A DNA stretch of 64,000 bases, from positions 1-64,000 of the forward strand of contig JAENRP010000244.1 in assembly GCA_024741835.1 (NCBI GenBank), read 5' to 3'. The notes beneath the pieces were generated by a model. It saw only the letters and a list, made by a program, of their open reading frames with translations, was not told where the DNA came from and did not search any database. This DNA comes from Diplocarpon mali. Its lineage: Eukaryota; Ascomycota; Leotiomycetes; Helotiales; Drepanopezizaceae. Shown here piece after piece: positions 35,870-47,899 of this stretch; position 1 is the stretch's first letter; each line of letters begins with the position of its first letter. Made by a program: the position numbers and the translations under genes.

Positions 35870-38800
35870 TAAATTAATAACTTAGAAAATCTTTTATTTG
35901 TTTTTAAAAAGGAAAATTCGGACTGTTTTATAGGATTTGATAAAAAAGGAAAAAAGTAGAGAAGTATAGTACTAGCTAATATTCGAACTATATATAAAAG
36001 TAAGGCTAATAAAGTATAATTAGTAGATTAAGGAATCTCTAATAGCTTAAAGTCTAAAGGACTGGATGATTAGTTTGAATAAGATAAGAAGCTTCGACCT
36101 CTAAAGCTAGGTAGCAAATTCGATAAGTTTATTATAAGCAGATTTTCTAATAAACCTATTAGATATTAGCTAATAAAAGGACGTTTTAATATACTAAAAA
36201 TTAGAGATAACTTAATAGAATAAGAACGCAAACTACTTTATAAAACCTTAATAGATCGAAAGGACGCCTTAGCTTTTAACTAGATAGAACTTGGCCAGAT
36301 TTAAAAAGAGGTCACGCCTTATATTAAGATTAAGATAATACCTTATAAAGCTTAATAAAAGAAAACATTTAAGGTCCTTAAAGCTCTTTAAGAAAAGGTA
36401 ATTAAAATATTAAAGGATAGGCTAAAGTAAGGTATTTTTAAGTTTTATAATAGCCTTTATAAGAATAAATAGTTCCTAGTTGCTAAGAAAGAGAAGGGAA
36501 CTTATAAACTAATAATAGTAGTAGTAGAGATAAACTAAGTAACTATTAAGGACGCTAACATTCCTTCGAATATAGATAAGTTCTTAAATGAATTTATAGG
36601 ATTAACTTGCAGCTCTCTTATTAATTTCTTCTTTAGATATAACCAATTCATTCTTAATGTTAAATTAAGAGATATAATAGCAATTCAAACCCCTCTTAAG
36701 CTACTTTAGATAATAAGACTACTTTAAAGGGCTATAAATTCGATCGCTTAATTTATTTAAATAATCTATAAGATACTAGTTGATTATATACCTAATATTG
36801 CGCTCCTTTATATAAATAATATAAGAATAAAAGGATTAAGATCATTCTATAACTATAAAGAAGTTCTTCTTAGTATATAACGATTTATAATAGAATATAT
36901 TTAAAACCTAAACTAAGTGCTTATATAATTTAAAAGGGTAGGAGTAATAGTTAGTCCGAAGTTATAATACTATCTTCTATTAATGGAAATTATTAGTTTT
37001 ATTACTAATTCTAATAGCCGAAGTCCTTAAAGGGCTAAAGTACTTAAAATCAATAAATAGAAGAGGTATAATAATATAGCGGAAGCTCGCGCATTTATTA
37101 GCATTATAGTATACTTTCGCATTTAGATCAAGGATTTTGCTAAAAAGGCAGCACCTATTTACGCCTTATTTCGGAAAGGGGCTGAGTTTTAATAGGAGGA
37201 ACCCTAAATAAAGGCTATAAAACAATTGAAGCAAGCGTTGCTTAAAGCGCTATATCTAATTAAAATAGATTATAAAGCTAACACTAGGCCAATTATACTA
37301 ATAGTTAATATAAGCTTAATTAGATAGGGTACTATCCTTTAATAAGCTAATAGCTAATAGAAAAGATATCTAACTCGCTTTGAAAGTGGTCTTTAGAATC
37401 TAATAGAGATAAAGTATAATACTATTAAGTAAGAATGCAAAGGCGCTTTAAAAGCAATGAAAAAGATAAGAAGCGACCTCTATAGCACTTACTTTATCTT
37501 TAAAACTAATACTAAAGTACTAATAGAATAATTGAATAGAGCTATAAGCGACCTATTAAAAGCCTTACTAATAAAATAGCTTACTTAAATAAGATTAATA
37601 GACTTCAAAGTTAAATATATTCTAAAGATGAAAAATACTACTACTAACGGCCTTTTAAGAAGAACTTGTCCCTACCCCTTTGATTTAATTAAAGAAGATG
37701 AAATAGATATTAATAAGTAAGTAGAAAACGAAGTTAATTATCTATTGATATATCGCCTTAAAGGGACTCGACTCGCAAGCCCGGCCTGCGAGTTAAATAA
37801 GAGAATTTTATCATTTAACTACTTAGGTAACTCTAAAGAAATCGCGAAATTTTTAATTATACTTAGATGACTAAAGATAATTGCTCTTAAAGATTTTTAG
37901 AAATTTAAAGCTAAAGCTTTGATTTATCTAGTATAAGAAAGACGATTATTTAAAAGGAGCGATAACTTATTCCTTATACGACTTTACTTAAATAATAAAA
38001 AACTAAAGGCTAAGGCTATCTAGGATATTTATAAGGAAACTGGCTACTAAGGAGCTAAGTCTACTTACTACTAACTCTTAAGGAAATTCTTTTAAAAGGG
38101 TTCTTTTAAGGACTATAAAGCCTTTATAAAAAGTTGCATCTCCTATTAGAAATGAAAACCTAGTTATAAAGAGAATCCTCTATTCCTAACCTAGCTATTA
38201 GGCCTTTTTTATAAAGTCAGTCTTAATATTATATAAGTACTAATAGTTGAAAATAGGATTATATATTTTATTTTAATAAAGGAAGACCTATTAAGATAGC
38301 TTAAAGGACGACCTTTAAGATCTGCTAATTTTGAATCTATTATAAAGTTCCTTTAGGAAGATGTAGTCTATTGCTATAGACTTTTTAGCAGACTAACTAT
38401 TAATAGAGGCCTTGAAAATAAAGGAATAGTTAAAGCTTTTTTATGAAAATATAATATTAAATAGGTTCAAATCTTAGCGTATAACTCGAAAGCTAATAGA
38501 GTAGTAGAGCAAGGATATTGCAATATTCTTAATAGGCTATCTAAAGTTACCTATAGAGGATTTAAGAATTAGATAAAACACTTTTATAAAATACTTTTTA
38601 CTTATTAAATGATAATTTATAAACTGATTAGAGTTATACTATTTTTCCTTATTTATAATAAAGAGGTATAGCTCCCTCTTAAATCTTAATAGCCTATTTA
38701 GAGATTGTTCGACTATAGTTAAATTCAAAACCGTTCCGATTTACTAGCAATAAGATGCCGATAACTTAAGCTTTAAGATATAGATATAAAGGAAATCATT

Positions 38801-39180
38801 TTACAAAAGAAATAATATAAGGAAAAAGCTAAAGAAGCATAGGCTGCTTTTAAAGTACTTAAAATATACCCTATTTAAAAAGATAATCTTATCCTAATCT
38901 ATAATATTGTAAAAAGCATTAATATATTAGCAGATACTAAACTTGACTATCGATAGCTTAGCTTATTTAAAGTTAAATCTAAGCAGAAAGAAAAAGGATA
39001 CTATTCTCTTTAAGAACTTAATAGAGTCGATATTAAAGGAACCTTCGCAGCTAACCGACTAAAGCGCTTTTACTAATGCGACTAGACCTTATTCCTTTTA
39101 GAAGACGAATTAGAAATTAATACAACTTCCGAATCTTCTGCAAGAACCGATAGTAATATAAGCAATTTTAAACCCTTAGA
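35870..39180 (+). pseudogene. D gypsy pol: RT, RNase H and integrase (RIP-degraded)
   Basis: RT begins about 36380 and contains KGTYKLI near 36495 and a block with DANIPSNIDKF near 36550. The catalytic Tyr-x-Asp-Asp is changed to LYINNI near 36808-36825. RNase H follows to about 37620. A palindrome at 37771-37793 separates it from the integrase, whose zinc-binding remnant with SCISYQKQKP lies at about 38125-38160 and whose end carries RLKRFY near 39055. The order RT-RNase H-integrase is that of Ty3/gypsy. Catalytic Asp loss and many TAA/TAG make it inactive. Confidence 0.87.
37771..37793. repeat. 23-bp palindromic element (D), best preserved
   Basis: Arms ACTCGCAAGCC and GGCCTGCGAGT around a central base; only one arm position breaks perfect symmetry. 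It lies between RNase H and integrase, the same kind of position as the first F array. Confidence 0.9.
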
Positions 39181-39622
39181 CGAAGATTAAGATTTTTCCA
39201 ACTTAACCTATAAGCCAGTTTTATAAGTAAAGAATATTAAAATACCTAACTAATCGCAACCCTAAGTTATTATTCTTAAAATATCCGAAGAACGCAAATA
39301 GGAATATTAAACGATTTCCTAGCCTATCAATTGTCTTACCTTTCTCTAATTCTTACTTTTACATTTTCGGCAAGGACGCCTCCTTTATTATTTAAGATAT
39401 AGATCTTTTAAGATTACTTTAAATTCTTACCTACTTTAACTTATTTTATATTTTTAATATTAGCCTTTAATTATAGCATTCCTATTACTTTCCTTAAATA
39501 ATAAATAAAAAGTCCAATTTCCTTAATATATATATAGTAAACCTATTGCAGCTTATATACCCTTTTAATTCTTATACCCTATTGAACTCTCTTATTTATA
39601 CTCTCTATCTTTTATAAGTAAT
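39181..39622. other. D spacer between pol and accessory ORF 1
   Basis: A degenerate palindrome at 39206-39228, then A+T- and pyrimidine-rich sequence resembling the other spacer at 43000-43518 (CTTTATATACT-like runs). The likeness of the two spacers suggests each precedes its own promoter or was duplicated with its ORF; that is inference. Confidence 0.5.
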
Positions 39623-42600
39623 ATGCCTTTAAAGAACTTATAAATGGTTTTATCTACTACAATAGGAGATAAATAAGCATTAGTTATAAACTTCTCTTAG
39701 GATAGTAGAGCTATTATATCGTTAAAGAGCTTTAAATCGACCTACGTAGCCTTAGGAGATATAAAGTAATAAAAACTCCTTTTAGCTTATGCGAATGCTA
39801 TTAATAACCTTTCAACTTAAGTAGCCTTCGGAATTCTCCAATTTAACGACTTCCTAATTAAAGAATTAAAACTAAAGGGAATCTTTAAAAAGGAATTCTT
39901 AGCTAACGTAGATTAATATATAACCTTAGCCGATACTTTCAAAACGGACTAAGATAAAAGGGAAGAATCTATTTAACAATTGGATAATTTAACTATTAAT
40001 AAAAGAGGACTCTTATTTCATTTGCACTTCTTAATAAATATTGATTCTAATAATAAAAGGCAAGTATTATTAAAAATTCTTAAGGAAAATACTCCTATAG
40101 CCAAAGCTATTCAGATTCTCAATTTCTTTATTATTTAAAAAGGAGTAGCAAAATTCTAAGGCAATCGAATTCGCAATTGCAGATTTATAAGCTTATCTAA
40201 TATAGTACTTATAGCAGCTGATAGGACTATAAAAAGATCAAATTAGGCTATAGATATTACCTTACCTAATAGCACTATTATTAATATATTAAAGCTTTGC
40301 GCTTCTACTTATAGTTTGCTTATTTTAAAAGAGAACTGGACTCTTATACTAAGGTTTAGATAAGATTTCTTTAATAATAAAGAAGGGAATTAGTTATTTA
40401 TAGTTAAGCCTACTTTAAAATTCGCTTCTTAACCTAAAGATATAATAAGTACTAAACTATATGATTTAACTCGCGGTCTTAGACTAGGAGTTAGAAACGA
40501 GAATTTTAAAACTAGACCTAATTTGCCTCTTATTAAAATGATTTTAAAAACCGCTATTAAATAAATTGCTTAAACGCTTAGCATAGCCTCTTTAGAATTT
40601 TCGGAATCTTTAAAGGACTCTCCTTTAGCTAAACGACCTATTTTAGCTCGACCTTTAAAAAGGATAGATCGTTTAATAGCCACTTTAGCTAATTTGCAAT
40701 TTAAAACCAAAGGATTGCGCGCTTATTTAAACTCCTTTCCTAATAACTTAAAGGAGCTAGTTCTTAACTTCTTTATATCTATATATAACCGTTTTAGAAA
40801 CGATAATATAAGGGAAGACCCTATTCCTACTACTTTAAAGACAATTAAAAGAGCCATTAGATAGATTCAATAGCTTATCTTAGATAAGTTCGCTCCTATA
40901 GATATTATTTAATTCTTTAATAATTATAAAAGTTAAAAACCTAATCTCTTAAATACTAAGCGAGACTATTTTATCTTGCAAAAAAGAGAACGTAAAGAGG
41001 AATCTATTAATTAAGACATTTGTAATTATAGCAATATGCCTTAATCGGTTATTCTTAACCTTAAGCTTAAAGAATAATATAATATTCAAATGTCCTTTAT
41101 AATAAAGACTTACTTTTAATAGTATCTTCTTAATATAAGAATCGAAGGGAGAAGACTTTGCGACCTTTATATTCGCTCTCTTTTAGTTTACTATAGTCTT
41201 AATTATAAAGGATTTGATATTAATAAAACTATTAAATACCTTAAACTTCTTTATATAGTAAAAGATATCGATCTTTTTCTAATCTACCCTAATAATCAGT
41301 TCTTTATCTCTTTAAAGATACGCAAATCAACCTATTAATAATAGAAGCATCTTTAAGTGCTATAAAATTTAAAGTTGATCCTAAAGCCTTAAAGGCGTTA
41401 GAGCTAATTAAATAGAACAATTCTTTCTTTTCGATATTATTAAGTAATAAATAGCAAGAGGAAATAGAGGAAGAAGGGTCAATTGTAATGCCTAAACCCT
41501 TCGGATGCTGCTTCTTAACCGACAATTTTACTACTGATAATAGTGCTTTTATAGGTATATTCCTCTTTATAATAAGATAAGAAGTAGAGATATACCTTTA
41601 TTACTTCTGCCCTATAGATAACGCGACCTTTATACCTTCTTATTTTCTCTATAATATAATATTCAGTCTTACTTAATAAGTCCTTCGGATGCATTATAGA
41701 CTCTACCTCTTAGCTATAATAGCGAAAAATGAAAAAGCCTATTAGCTTATAGCTTACTCTAAACCTCTTTAATTAATTGGCCTTAGTCTTTATAATTAAG
41801 TCGTTTTGATAAAGAGAGATGCAAGTACTGCTAATAAAGAAATTCCGTTTTTCACTCGCAGTCCTAGCCTATAAGTTAATTTTATTAGAAAGCAAGTCTT
41901 AGATTATTAAATCCTACCGATCGGATAAAGGCCAGCTTTTAAAAGCCTTAATAGGTAGGTCGGCTCTTAGTCGAATATAAAACTTACTCTATCTATAAAG
42001 AAGATAAGTCGATGGACTTCCTAAGCACTTGGTTTAAAATCTCAACTAGCTTAAATAACCGCGAAATTGAAGCGAAAGGAGATCTTGCGACCTATTACTA
42101 ATAATAGCAATCCAATTATAGTAATAATAAAATAAAGACACCTTTTTAAAATGCTTTCGGACAATTCTTATAAGACTAGTGGTTTTATAGCCTTTTGCAA
42201 TAACTATATAGCTATTTGCAATAAGAACACTTTAGAAAATAAGACTCGAATCTCCGATTTTATCTTTTCAATCTCTACTCTAAAGTAACCTCTAGTACTT
42301 TAATAGATTAACGCAAGTAGAACTACTATACCTTTTAAGGCAGCTTTTTATCTTAAGAACTATAGCAGCCTTTCTAAAGCTATTATTAGTCAATGCTCTT
42401 AAATAGATCTATTAATTATAATCGAAGTATAGGAGTTATTTCTTCTTAATAAAGACGAATTGAAAATCCACCTTATAGAATATAATTAAAAGTTCTTTAA
42501 CGCCCTTATTAAAGCCTAGATAAACGTTATAAATACTAAGTCGCTTCTTTATAGCCTTAAGTCTTAGGGATAGCGCGATAAAGTAAATGCTATCCGAAAG

Positions 42601-42960
42601 CCTAATATACTAATTAATAAAGATATTATTATAAGAAAATTCGGAAAAGAGACGAATTGAGACGCTAGTATAGTATTAGACCTTGATTTAGGAACTAATC
42701 TCCTATTTTTACCCTTAAGCTTAGAAACGCTAAGACTAACTCGCAAGCCTAGCCCGCGAGTAAGGTTGGACTCAGCTAGCTTAAGCCTATAAGATAGTCC
42801 GGATGAACCTTAGTCACCAAATCTAAAGGTACTAATAGAAGATCCTTTAAGAAAGGTCCCTAAAGCTAAGAAATCGCTAAAAAATAAGAACTAATATAAG
42901 AGAAGAAGACTCTAAAGTGATAATAGAACTAATAATTAAGTCGACTTGATTTAGAAAATT
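39623..42960 (+). pseudogene. D accessory ORF 1, unknown function
   Basis: A retained ATG at 39623 starts a frame of about 1,100 codons when TAA/TAG are read through. Its N-terminal 200 residues align with those of ORF 2 (for example SLKSFKSTY...LGDIKQQ against SLEDIVSTY...LGKIEQQ), and a later block (KRAIRQIQQLILDKF, about 40850) matches ORF 2 at about 44830. One base is missing at about 41330 relative to A1, shifting the frame by one. Lys/Ile/Leu-rich, helical in character, with no RT, integrase, envelope-like membrane segment or protease motif seen. Palindromes at 40469, 41854 and 42739. Confidence 0.65.
42739..42761. repeat. 23-bp palindromic element (D)
   Basis: Arms ACTCGCAAGCC and GCCCGCGAGT; same site as A1 2069. 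Other D copies in ORF 1 are at 40469-40491 and 41854-41876. Confidence 0.85.
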
Positions 42961-43518
42961 ATAATCTACCTCCCCTTTGAAAACTATTTAAAGAGATTGC
43001 GAATTAGATATTAAATTTTTTTTAAGATTATCTACTTTCTATATACCTATACCTCTTTATTTTTAACCTATTATTCTATTCTATATATATTCTTTATTTA
43101 CTTTACTCTTTATATAATTTATTCTTTAATTATTCCCTTTGTATACAACTTTCTAATACTTACCTTTAAAATATTGTCCTTACCTTTGACAATTGTCATT
43201 TACCAATTATAGGTCCTTATATGTATTATACCCTACTTTTATTCCTACTTCTAGCCTCTTTATACCTACTTTTCCTTTGTGCACTAGCGCGATTCCTATC
43301 TTTATAAATAAACCTCTCCCTATACTATAATTATACTTTTTTTTTACCTTTTCTATAACCCTATCAAATACCAGCACTAGTAGTACTACTACTATTATCT
43401 TTCTATTATCAATCTTTTCTAATATAAGCCTCTTATATTATTAATCTTTCTTAAATAATCATCTCTTCATTTAAAACTACCCCCCTTTATTAAATAATTT
43501 ATTATAGCACTACTAACC
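42961..43518. other. D spacer between accessory ORFs
   Basis: Pyrimidine-rich, no coding frame seen; collinear with A1 2341-2848. Confidence 0.5.
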
Positions 43519-46500
43519 ATAAGTAAAAAGGCTATACTTAAGAAGAATATATCTATTATTACCTTAGGCAGCAAGTCCTTAAGTACTACTAATAATAAAC
43601 TAATATTAAAGGGAGGGTTTTCATAAGATAGCAAGTCATTAAGATCATTAGAAGATATAGTAAGCACTTATAGAACGTTAGGTAAGATAGAATAGCAGGT
43701 ATTTCTGAATTCATCTATTAAGGTACTTAACTATAGAATTTCTACTATTAAGGAAGGATTCTTAAGTTTTGATAATTTCTTAGATAAGGAACTCTAAGGC
43801 AAAGGTATTAATTAAGAAAAGTTTTTATAAGAGTATTAAAGGTATACTAATTTAATTGATTTGTTTTAGAAGAACCAAGATAAGAAAAATAAGTATATAA
43901 AAAGATTAATACAATTCATAAACAGCACTTATAGTACACTTTTTCAAATACACTTTATAACTGATATTACTACTAATAACACCCTATAGGGGCTTAGCAA
44001 AATTTTTAAGATATATCAACTAATAGCAAAGGCTATATAGGTATTAAATTATTTTACTATTTAAAAGGGTATGAAAAAGCTATAGGGAAATAGTACGCAA
44101 GGTAGAAAATTTATAGGTTTCTTAAGTACTATTATACACTCTACTATTTAAATTATAAAAGATAGCCCCGCCTAGTATGATAATTTTACACTCCTTGATT
44201 AAATAGTTTTAAATACGCTCAGCTTATAACAATTATAATACAATCTACTTATTATAAAAGAAAAGATGATTTATCTCGCTAAGTATACTATAAACTACTT
44301 TAATAATAAAATAGAGAAATAGGAATTTGTTATCCCTGCCGCTGCAAAGCTACTACTACCAATGGCCGAATCAATAAATAAGCCCGACTTAACTCGTAGG
44401 CCCAGCCTATGAGTAGAAGAAGCATATAATAAAGAAGTCCTTAAGTATAAGGTGCCTATAACACTTAAAGCTTAAGTAGAATACTAGCCTAACTACCTAT
44501 CTTCCGACTCAGACGAGTTTGAATCACCGTCTTTAGAAATGCCCTAAACACCTCAAATACTAGTAGTAAGTAAATCGAATCGTAGGCCTGGCCTATAGGT
44601 CAGAATACGTAATAATATAGACTTGGAAGATAAGCTAATAGATGAAGTGGATAGCCCTATTACTAACGTATTAGAAATTTTTAATAATACTAAGAAGGAT
44701 ATATCTAATATTATATAGACCTTTCTTAAAGATCTGTAAAAGTTTATTCTGAAATTCTATAAGTTTATAATAAAGCGTTTGAAAAAGGAAAACTAAGGAG
44801 ATATTTTATTAGCATAAGAGGTAATAGCAAGAGCTATTAAATAGATTATGAAATTGCAATAAGACGAATTCTCTTTAGATAATATTATATAGTTCTTTAT
44901 CGACTATAAGAAATCAAAGGGCGACTACTATATGCTTAAGGAGAAGCTTAAAGACGCTATAATAATAATCTCTATAGAATGTTATTAAGTCCCTCTTAAT
45001 ATTAAGATAATACTATAGTATAGTAATAAATTCAGAGTTACAGTAATATTAGAAATGAAAACTCACTTAAGTAAATTTATAATAGGGATATTTGGAGACT
45101 TCTATTTTAAGAAATTTTATACCCTTTATAAATGATAATATGCATTATACTATAGACTAGTATCAATAGGCATTACTAATGAAGAAGTATTATCTAACCT
45201 TTATAAATTTTATACTACTCCTAATCTAAGATTGTTCTTATTATACCTTAGAAATCATATAATAGTAGCTATTAGTAATAGAATGGCCAACTAGATTAAA
45301 AAAGATATATCGCTAGGTTTCTTTAAGTTTAAAGTAGTACCTAAGGCTTTGAAATTATTCTATAATATTGCTTAGACCCTTGCCTAATATAAAACAATAC
45401 TAACTAAGGATACCTTAATATCGCTTCGCACTAAGGGTTTCTTAAATATACTTAAATTATTTAGCTGCGCATTCTTAAGTATAGTTCGCACGTATAATTA
45501 TAGTTTTTAAAGAAAGAATTCATTTTTGATATTAGTATAAGAGGAAATGGAAATATATAAGCACTATTTCCGAATCTTAGATAAAAAGCCTTCCTTTCCT
45601 TCTACCTTCCTCTATAATATAACTTATAGTTTAATATAACAGACTTTAAGGATATACTATAGGCTATATCTTAGTACTCTATTAACTTGCTATAATTCTT
45701 TATATAAGCTAGTGGCATATCTTAAGGCTGTATAGTTTATAGGCATTGACTACTATTTGAGAGTTGTTTCTATTAAGATTGACGCTAATACGAGATTCGT
45801 AAGGCTGACTCCTAAGCCTAGCTTGCGGGTCAGCTCCCCTAATAGTAGGACTATCAATTACTATATAATACCTATGGTAAAATAATCAATTAGAGAATTC
45901 GCTATATAGGAAAAATCTTATAAATTATTAGCTCTTACCCTCTTACGCTTAAAGAATGCTTAATAGGTCTTACTAAATCTGGTATAAAATGCAATATAGT
46001 AGAAAGAATTAAATACTAAGACTAAGACGCTACTTAAGGAATATATCTCTAATAAGACTACCCTATTCTCTATATTTATAAGATAAGGAATGTTCGTTAA
46101 CTTAGAGTCTAGTAAAGAGCTTGGAAAAGGTAGGTTCCTTACTATTAGCAATAACTATACAGAAGTTGTTAGCAATGACTCACTTGAAAATGGTACTAAC
46201 TTAGATAAGTTTTATATTAAGTCTATCTGTATAAAGAAACCGAGCACTATAAGATAGAGTATTACTAGAGAATCGTTAGCTAAGTTTTATATAATACTTA
46301 ATATAATAAAAGGTGGCCTACTATTAAAGGTACTTATAAAGAGACGACTATAAAATGATCTATTAGTAGTAATAATAATAAAAGAGTTGCTATCTAAAGA
46401 TATAAGTCAGCTAATAACCTATTTAAAGAAGTATAAGTAAGAACTTTTTAATAATTTTACCTATACTTAGAAACTGATTTAATACTTAAAGCTATAATTA

Positions 46501-46977
46501 TATAAGGATAAATCCTAGGCTAAGACAAAAGGCATTAACGATAATATTAAAGCTAATAACGTGATTGACGAGACAATTCTTCTTAAGAAGTATAGCATTA
46601 AAAAGCCTTATGCAAAAACCCCTAATACAACTCCCAGGCCTAGCCCGCGACTTAATCTAAAGAAAGGCAAGGCTAAGGAGGTTATAGCCGTAGAATCTCC
46701 TACTATATCCCCCTTAATAGTAGATGACTCTTTAAAGGATAATAATAATAATAAAGAGGATGATAATAATAACGCCGCGATACAAGTCTCCCTCCCTATT
46801 AGTAGAAGCCGTTAAACTATACTAGCATCTTTACAAAATACTAAAGCTCTTATAATACTAAGACCGGACTCTTCTAATACTAATAGTGAACTATTGAAAA
46901 GAAGTAGGCGCTTTATAAAGAGAGTATTATCCGATGATAGTTCTCCTTATCTCTTAAAGAGAATTAAGGAAAATTGA
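43519..46977 (+). pseudogene. D accessory ORF 2, unknown function
   Basis: The start reads ATA (ATG mutated) followed by SKKA. The same frame reaches a TGA at 46975-46977, so about 1,152 codons with no net frameshift; internal stops are TAA/TAG. It is a paralogue of ORF 1. A well-kept central part (44810-45500) reads LQQDEFSLDNIIQFFIDYKK and onwards; near the end an Asp/Asn-rich run (46735-46775) precedes a basic tail. Palindromes at 44392, 44578, 45808 and 46630 sit in the coding frame. I recognise no family; envelope-like features (signal peptide, membrane anchor) are not apparent. Confidence 0.68.
44392..44600. repeat. Two palindromes in D accessory ORF 2
   Basis: Copies at 44392-44414 (arms ACTCGTAGGCC, CCTATGAGT) and 44578-44600, 186 bp apart, a multiple of three. 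The same pair exists in A1 at 3722 and 3908, also 186 bp apart. Confidence 0.82.
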
Positions 46978-47054
46978 TATTTAAGTTAATACTATTTTTA
47001 ATTGTTTTTGCGATTCTATAGCTTGTTTGTTTATTTTGCTAGTTTTGTTTTCTA

Positions 47055-47077
47055 ACTCCTAGGCCCAGCCTATAGGT
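47055..47077. repeat. 23-bp palindromic element (D 3' region)
   Basis: Arms ACTCCTAGGCC and GCCTATAGGT. Same site as A1 63856-63878, just downstream of ORF 2. Two further D copies in ORF 2 are at 45808-45830 and 46630-46652. Confidence 0.82.
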
Positions 47078-47094
47078 GAAAAGTGCATATAAAA

Positions 47095-47125
47095 NNNNNN
47101 NNNNNNNNNNNNNNNNNNNNNNNNN
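47095..47125. other. Assembly gap, 31 Ns
   Basis: The gap falls between GCATATAAAA and TTTTTCC. In A1 the same place (about 63889-63920) is an A run followed by a T-rich run, so a homopolymer probably stopped the assembly; the true length is unknown. Confidence 0.95.
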
Positions 47126-47296
47126 TTTTTCCTTTTACCTTTAATAATAATATAGCCTTAGTTTAAGCCTTTTAATATATTAGTTTTCTTGCACTTAAGG
47201 TTTGCTAGTAATTAATATGCTATTGCCTTAACCTATATTATTTTATATTCTTTGCTAATAGTAGTAGAGGCTACTACTTTTATTATTTAGGATATA

Positions 47297-47541
47297 TATA
47301 AAGACCTAAGATAGATAGGTCTTATAATATATATCATATAATCGGCGCAGGATAGTAGGAGGATAAAAGGGCCATCTTCTGTATATAGAGATAGCGCGTA
47401 TCGCTATAGTACTGAATATACCCTATACTTAGGACTTATTCCTAATATCTTATCTAAGAGAGCCCGCTTGTAGTGCTTCCTCCTCTTGTTTTTAGGTCTT
47501 CCCTTAGGCCTATTCTTGTGTTGTCTCCCCTCTGTTTTATA
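47297..47541 (+). repeat. D 3' LTR, 245 bp
   Basis: Begins TATAAAGACC and ends TGTTTTATA. Same length as the 5' LTR, with changes on both sides. Confidence 0.95.
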
Positions 47542-47545
47542 GTAG

Positions 47546-47597
47546 TAGGGTTATATGATAATATATTAGAGTGATGGCTATATTACCTATTTTAATA
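47546..47597 (-). repeat. I left LTR (3' LTR), last 52 bp
   Basis: Starts TAGGGTTATATGATAATA after the second GTAG (47542-47545) and ends TTTTAATA. Confidence 0.94.
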
Positions 47598-47735
47598 CCC
47601 TTACTTAGACCTTACTCCAATTGACCTGCAGTTGGGAAAATAATAACTATCCTTTTGCGCTAATCTAACTCTTAAGTATCTCTTTAAATTAAAAACAATT
47701 AATTAATAGCAACCTTTATTAAAATCACTAACCCT

Positions 47736-47885
47736 ACTTATAGGGCAGGACTAGGAGTTAAATTTCCTAAAAGATGTTCCTTTATAAGACTATATGACTT
47801 GACTCGTAGTTTAGGCCTAGGAGTTGATTTAAAAACTTTCCTTTATAAGACTACGTGACCTAACTTACGGATTAGGCCTAGGAGT
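47736..47885. repeat. Three palindromes in the I 3' region
   Basis: Copies at 47736, 47802 and 47863, at the same places as in E and H. Confidence 0.8.
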
Positions 47886-47899
47886 TGTCCTTAAGCCTA

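Larger units (their letters stand above)
31782..47541 (+). mobile_element. Element D: giant (15.76 kb) Ty3/gypsy retrotransposon with two accessory ORFs
   Basis: 245-bp LTRs and a 4-bp TSD GTAG (31778-31781, 47542-47545), inserted in the left LTR of I. Order on the plus strand: LTR, leader, gag, zinc knuckle, protease, RT, RNase H, integrase, then two long paralogous ORFs (39623-~42960, 43519-46977) and the 3' LTR. The RT block with GTYKLI, ISxFI-like spacing and LYINNI clearly belongs to the fungal gypsy type. An N gap of 31 lies near its 3' end. A1 is a second copy of its 3' part and C an internally deleted relative. Confidence 0.93.

Noticed and set aside
39623..46977. Accessory ORFs as an envelope gene or as a separate DNA transposon
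   Set aside because: No signal peptide or membrane anchor is evident, and no terminal inverted repeats or TSDs bound the block; the same block occurs in A1 with the same edges. Left as unknown.
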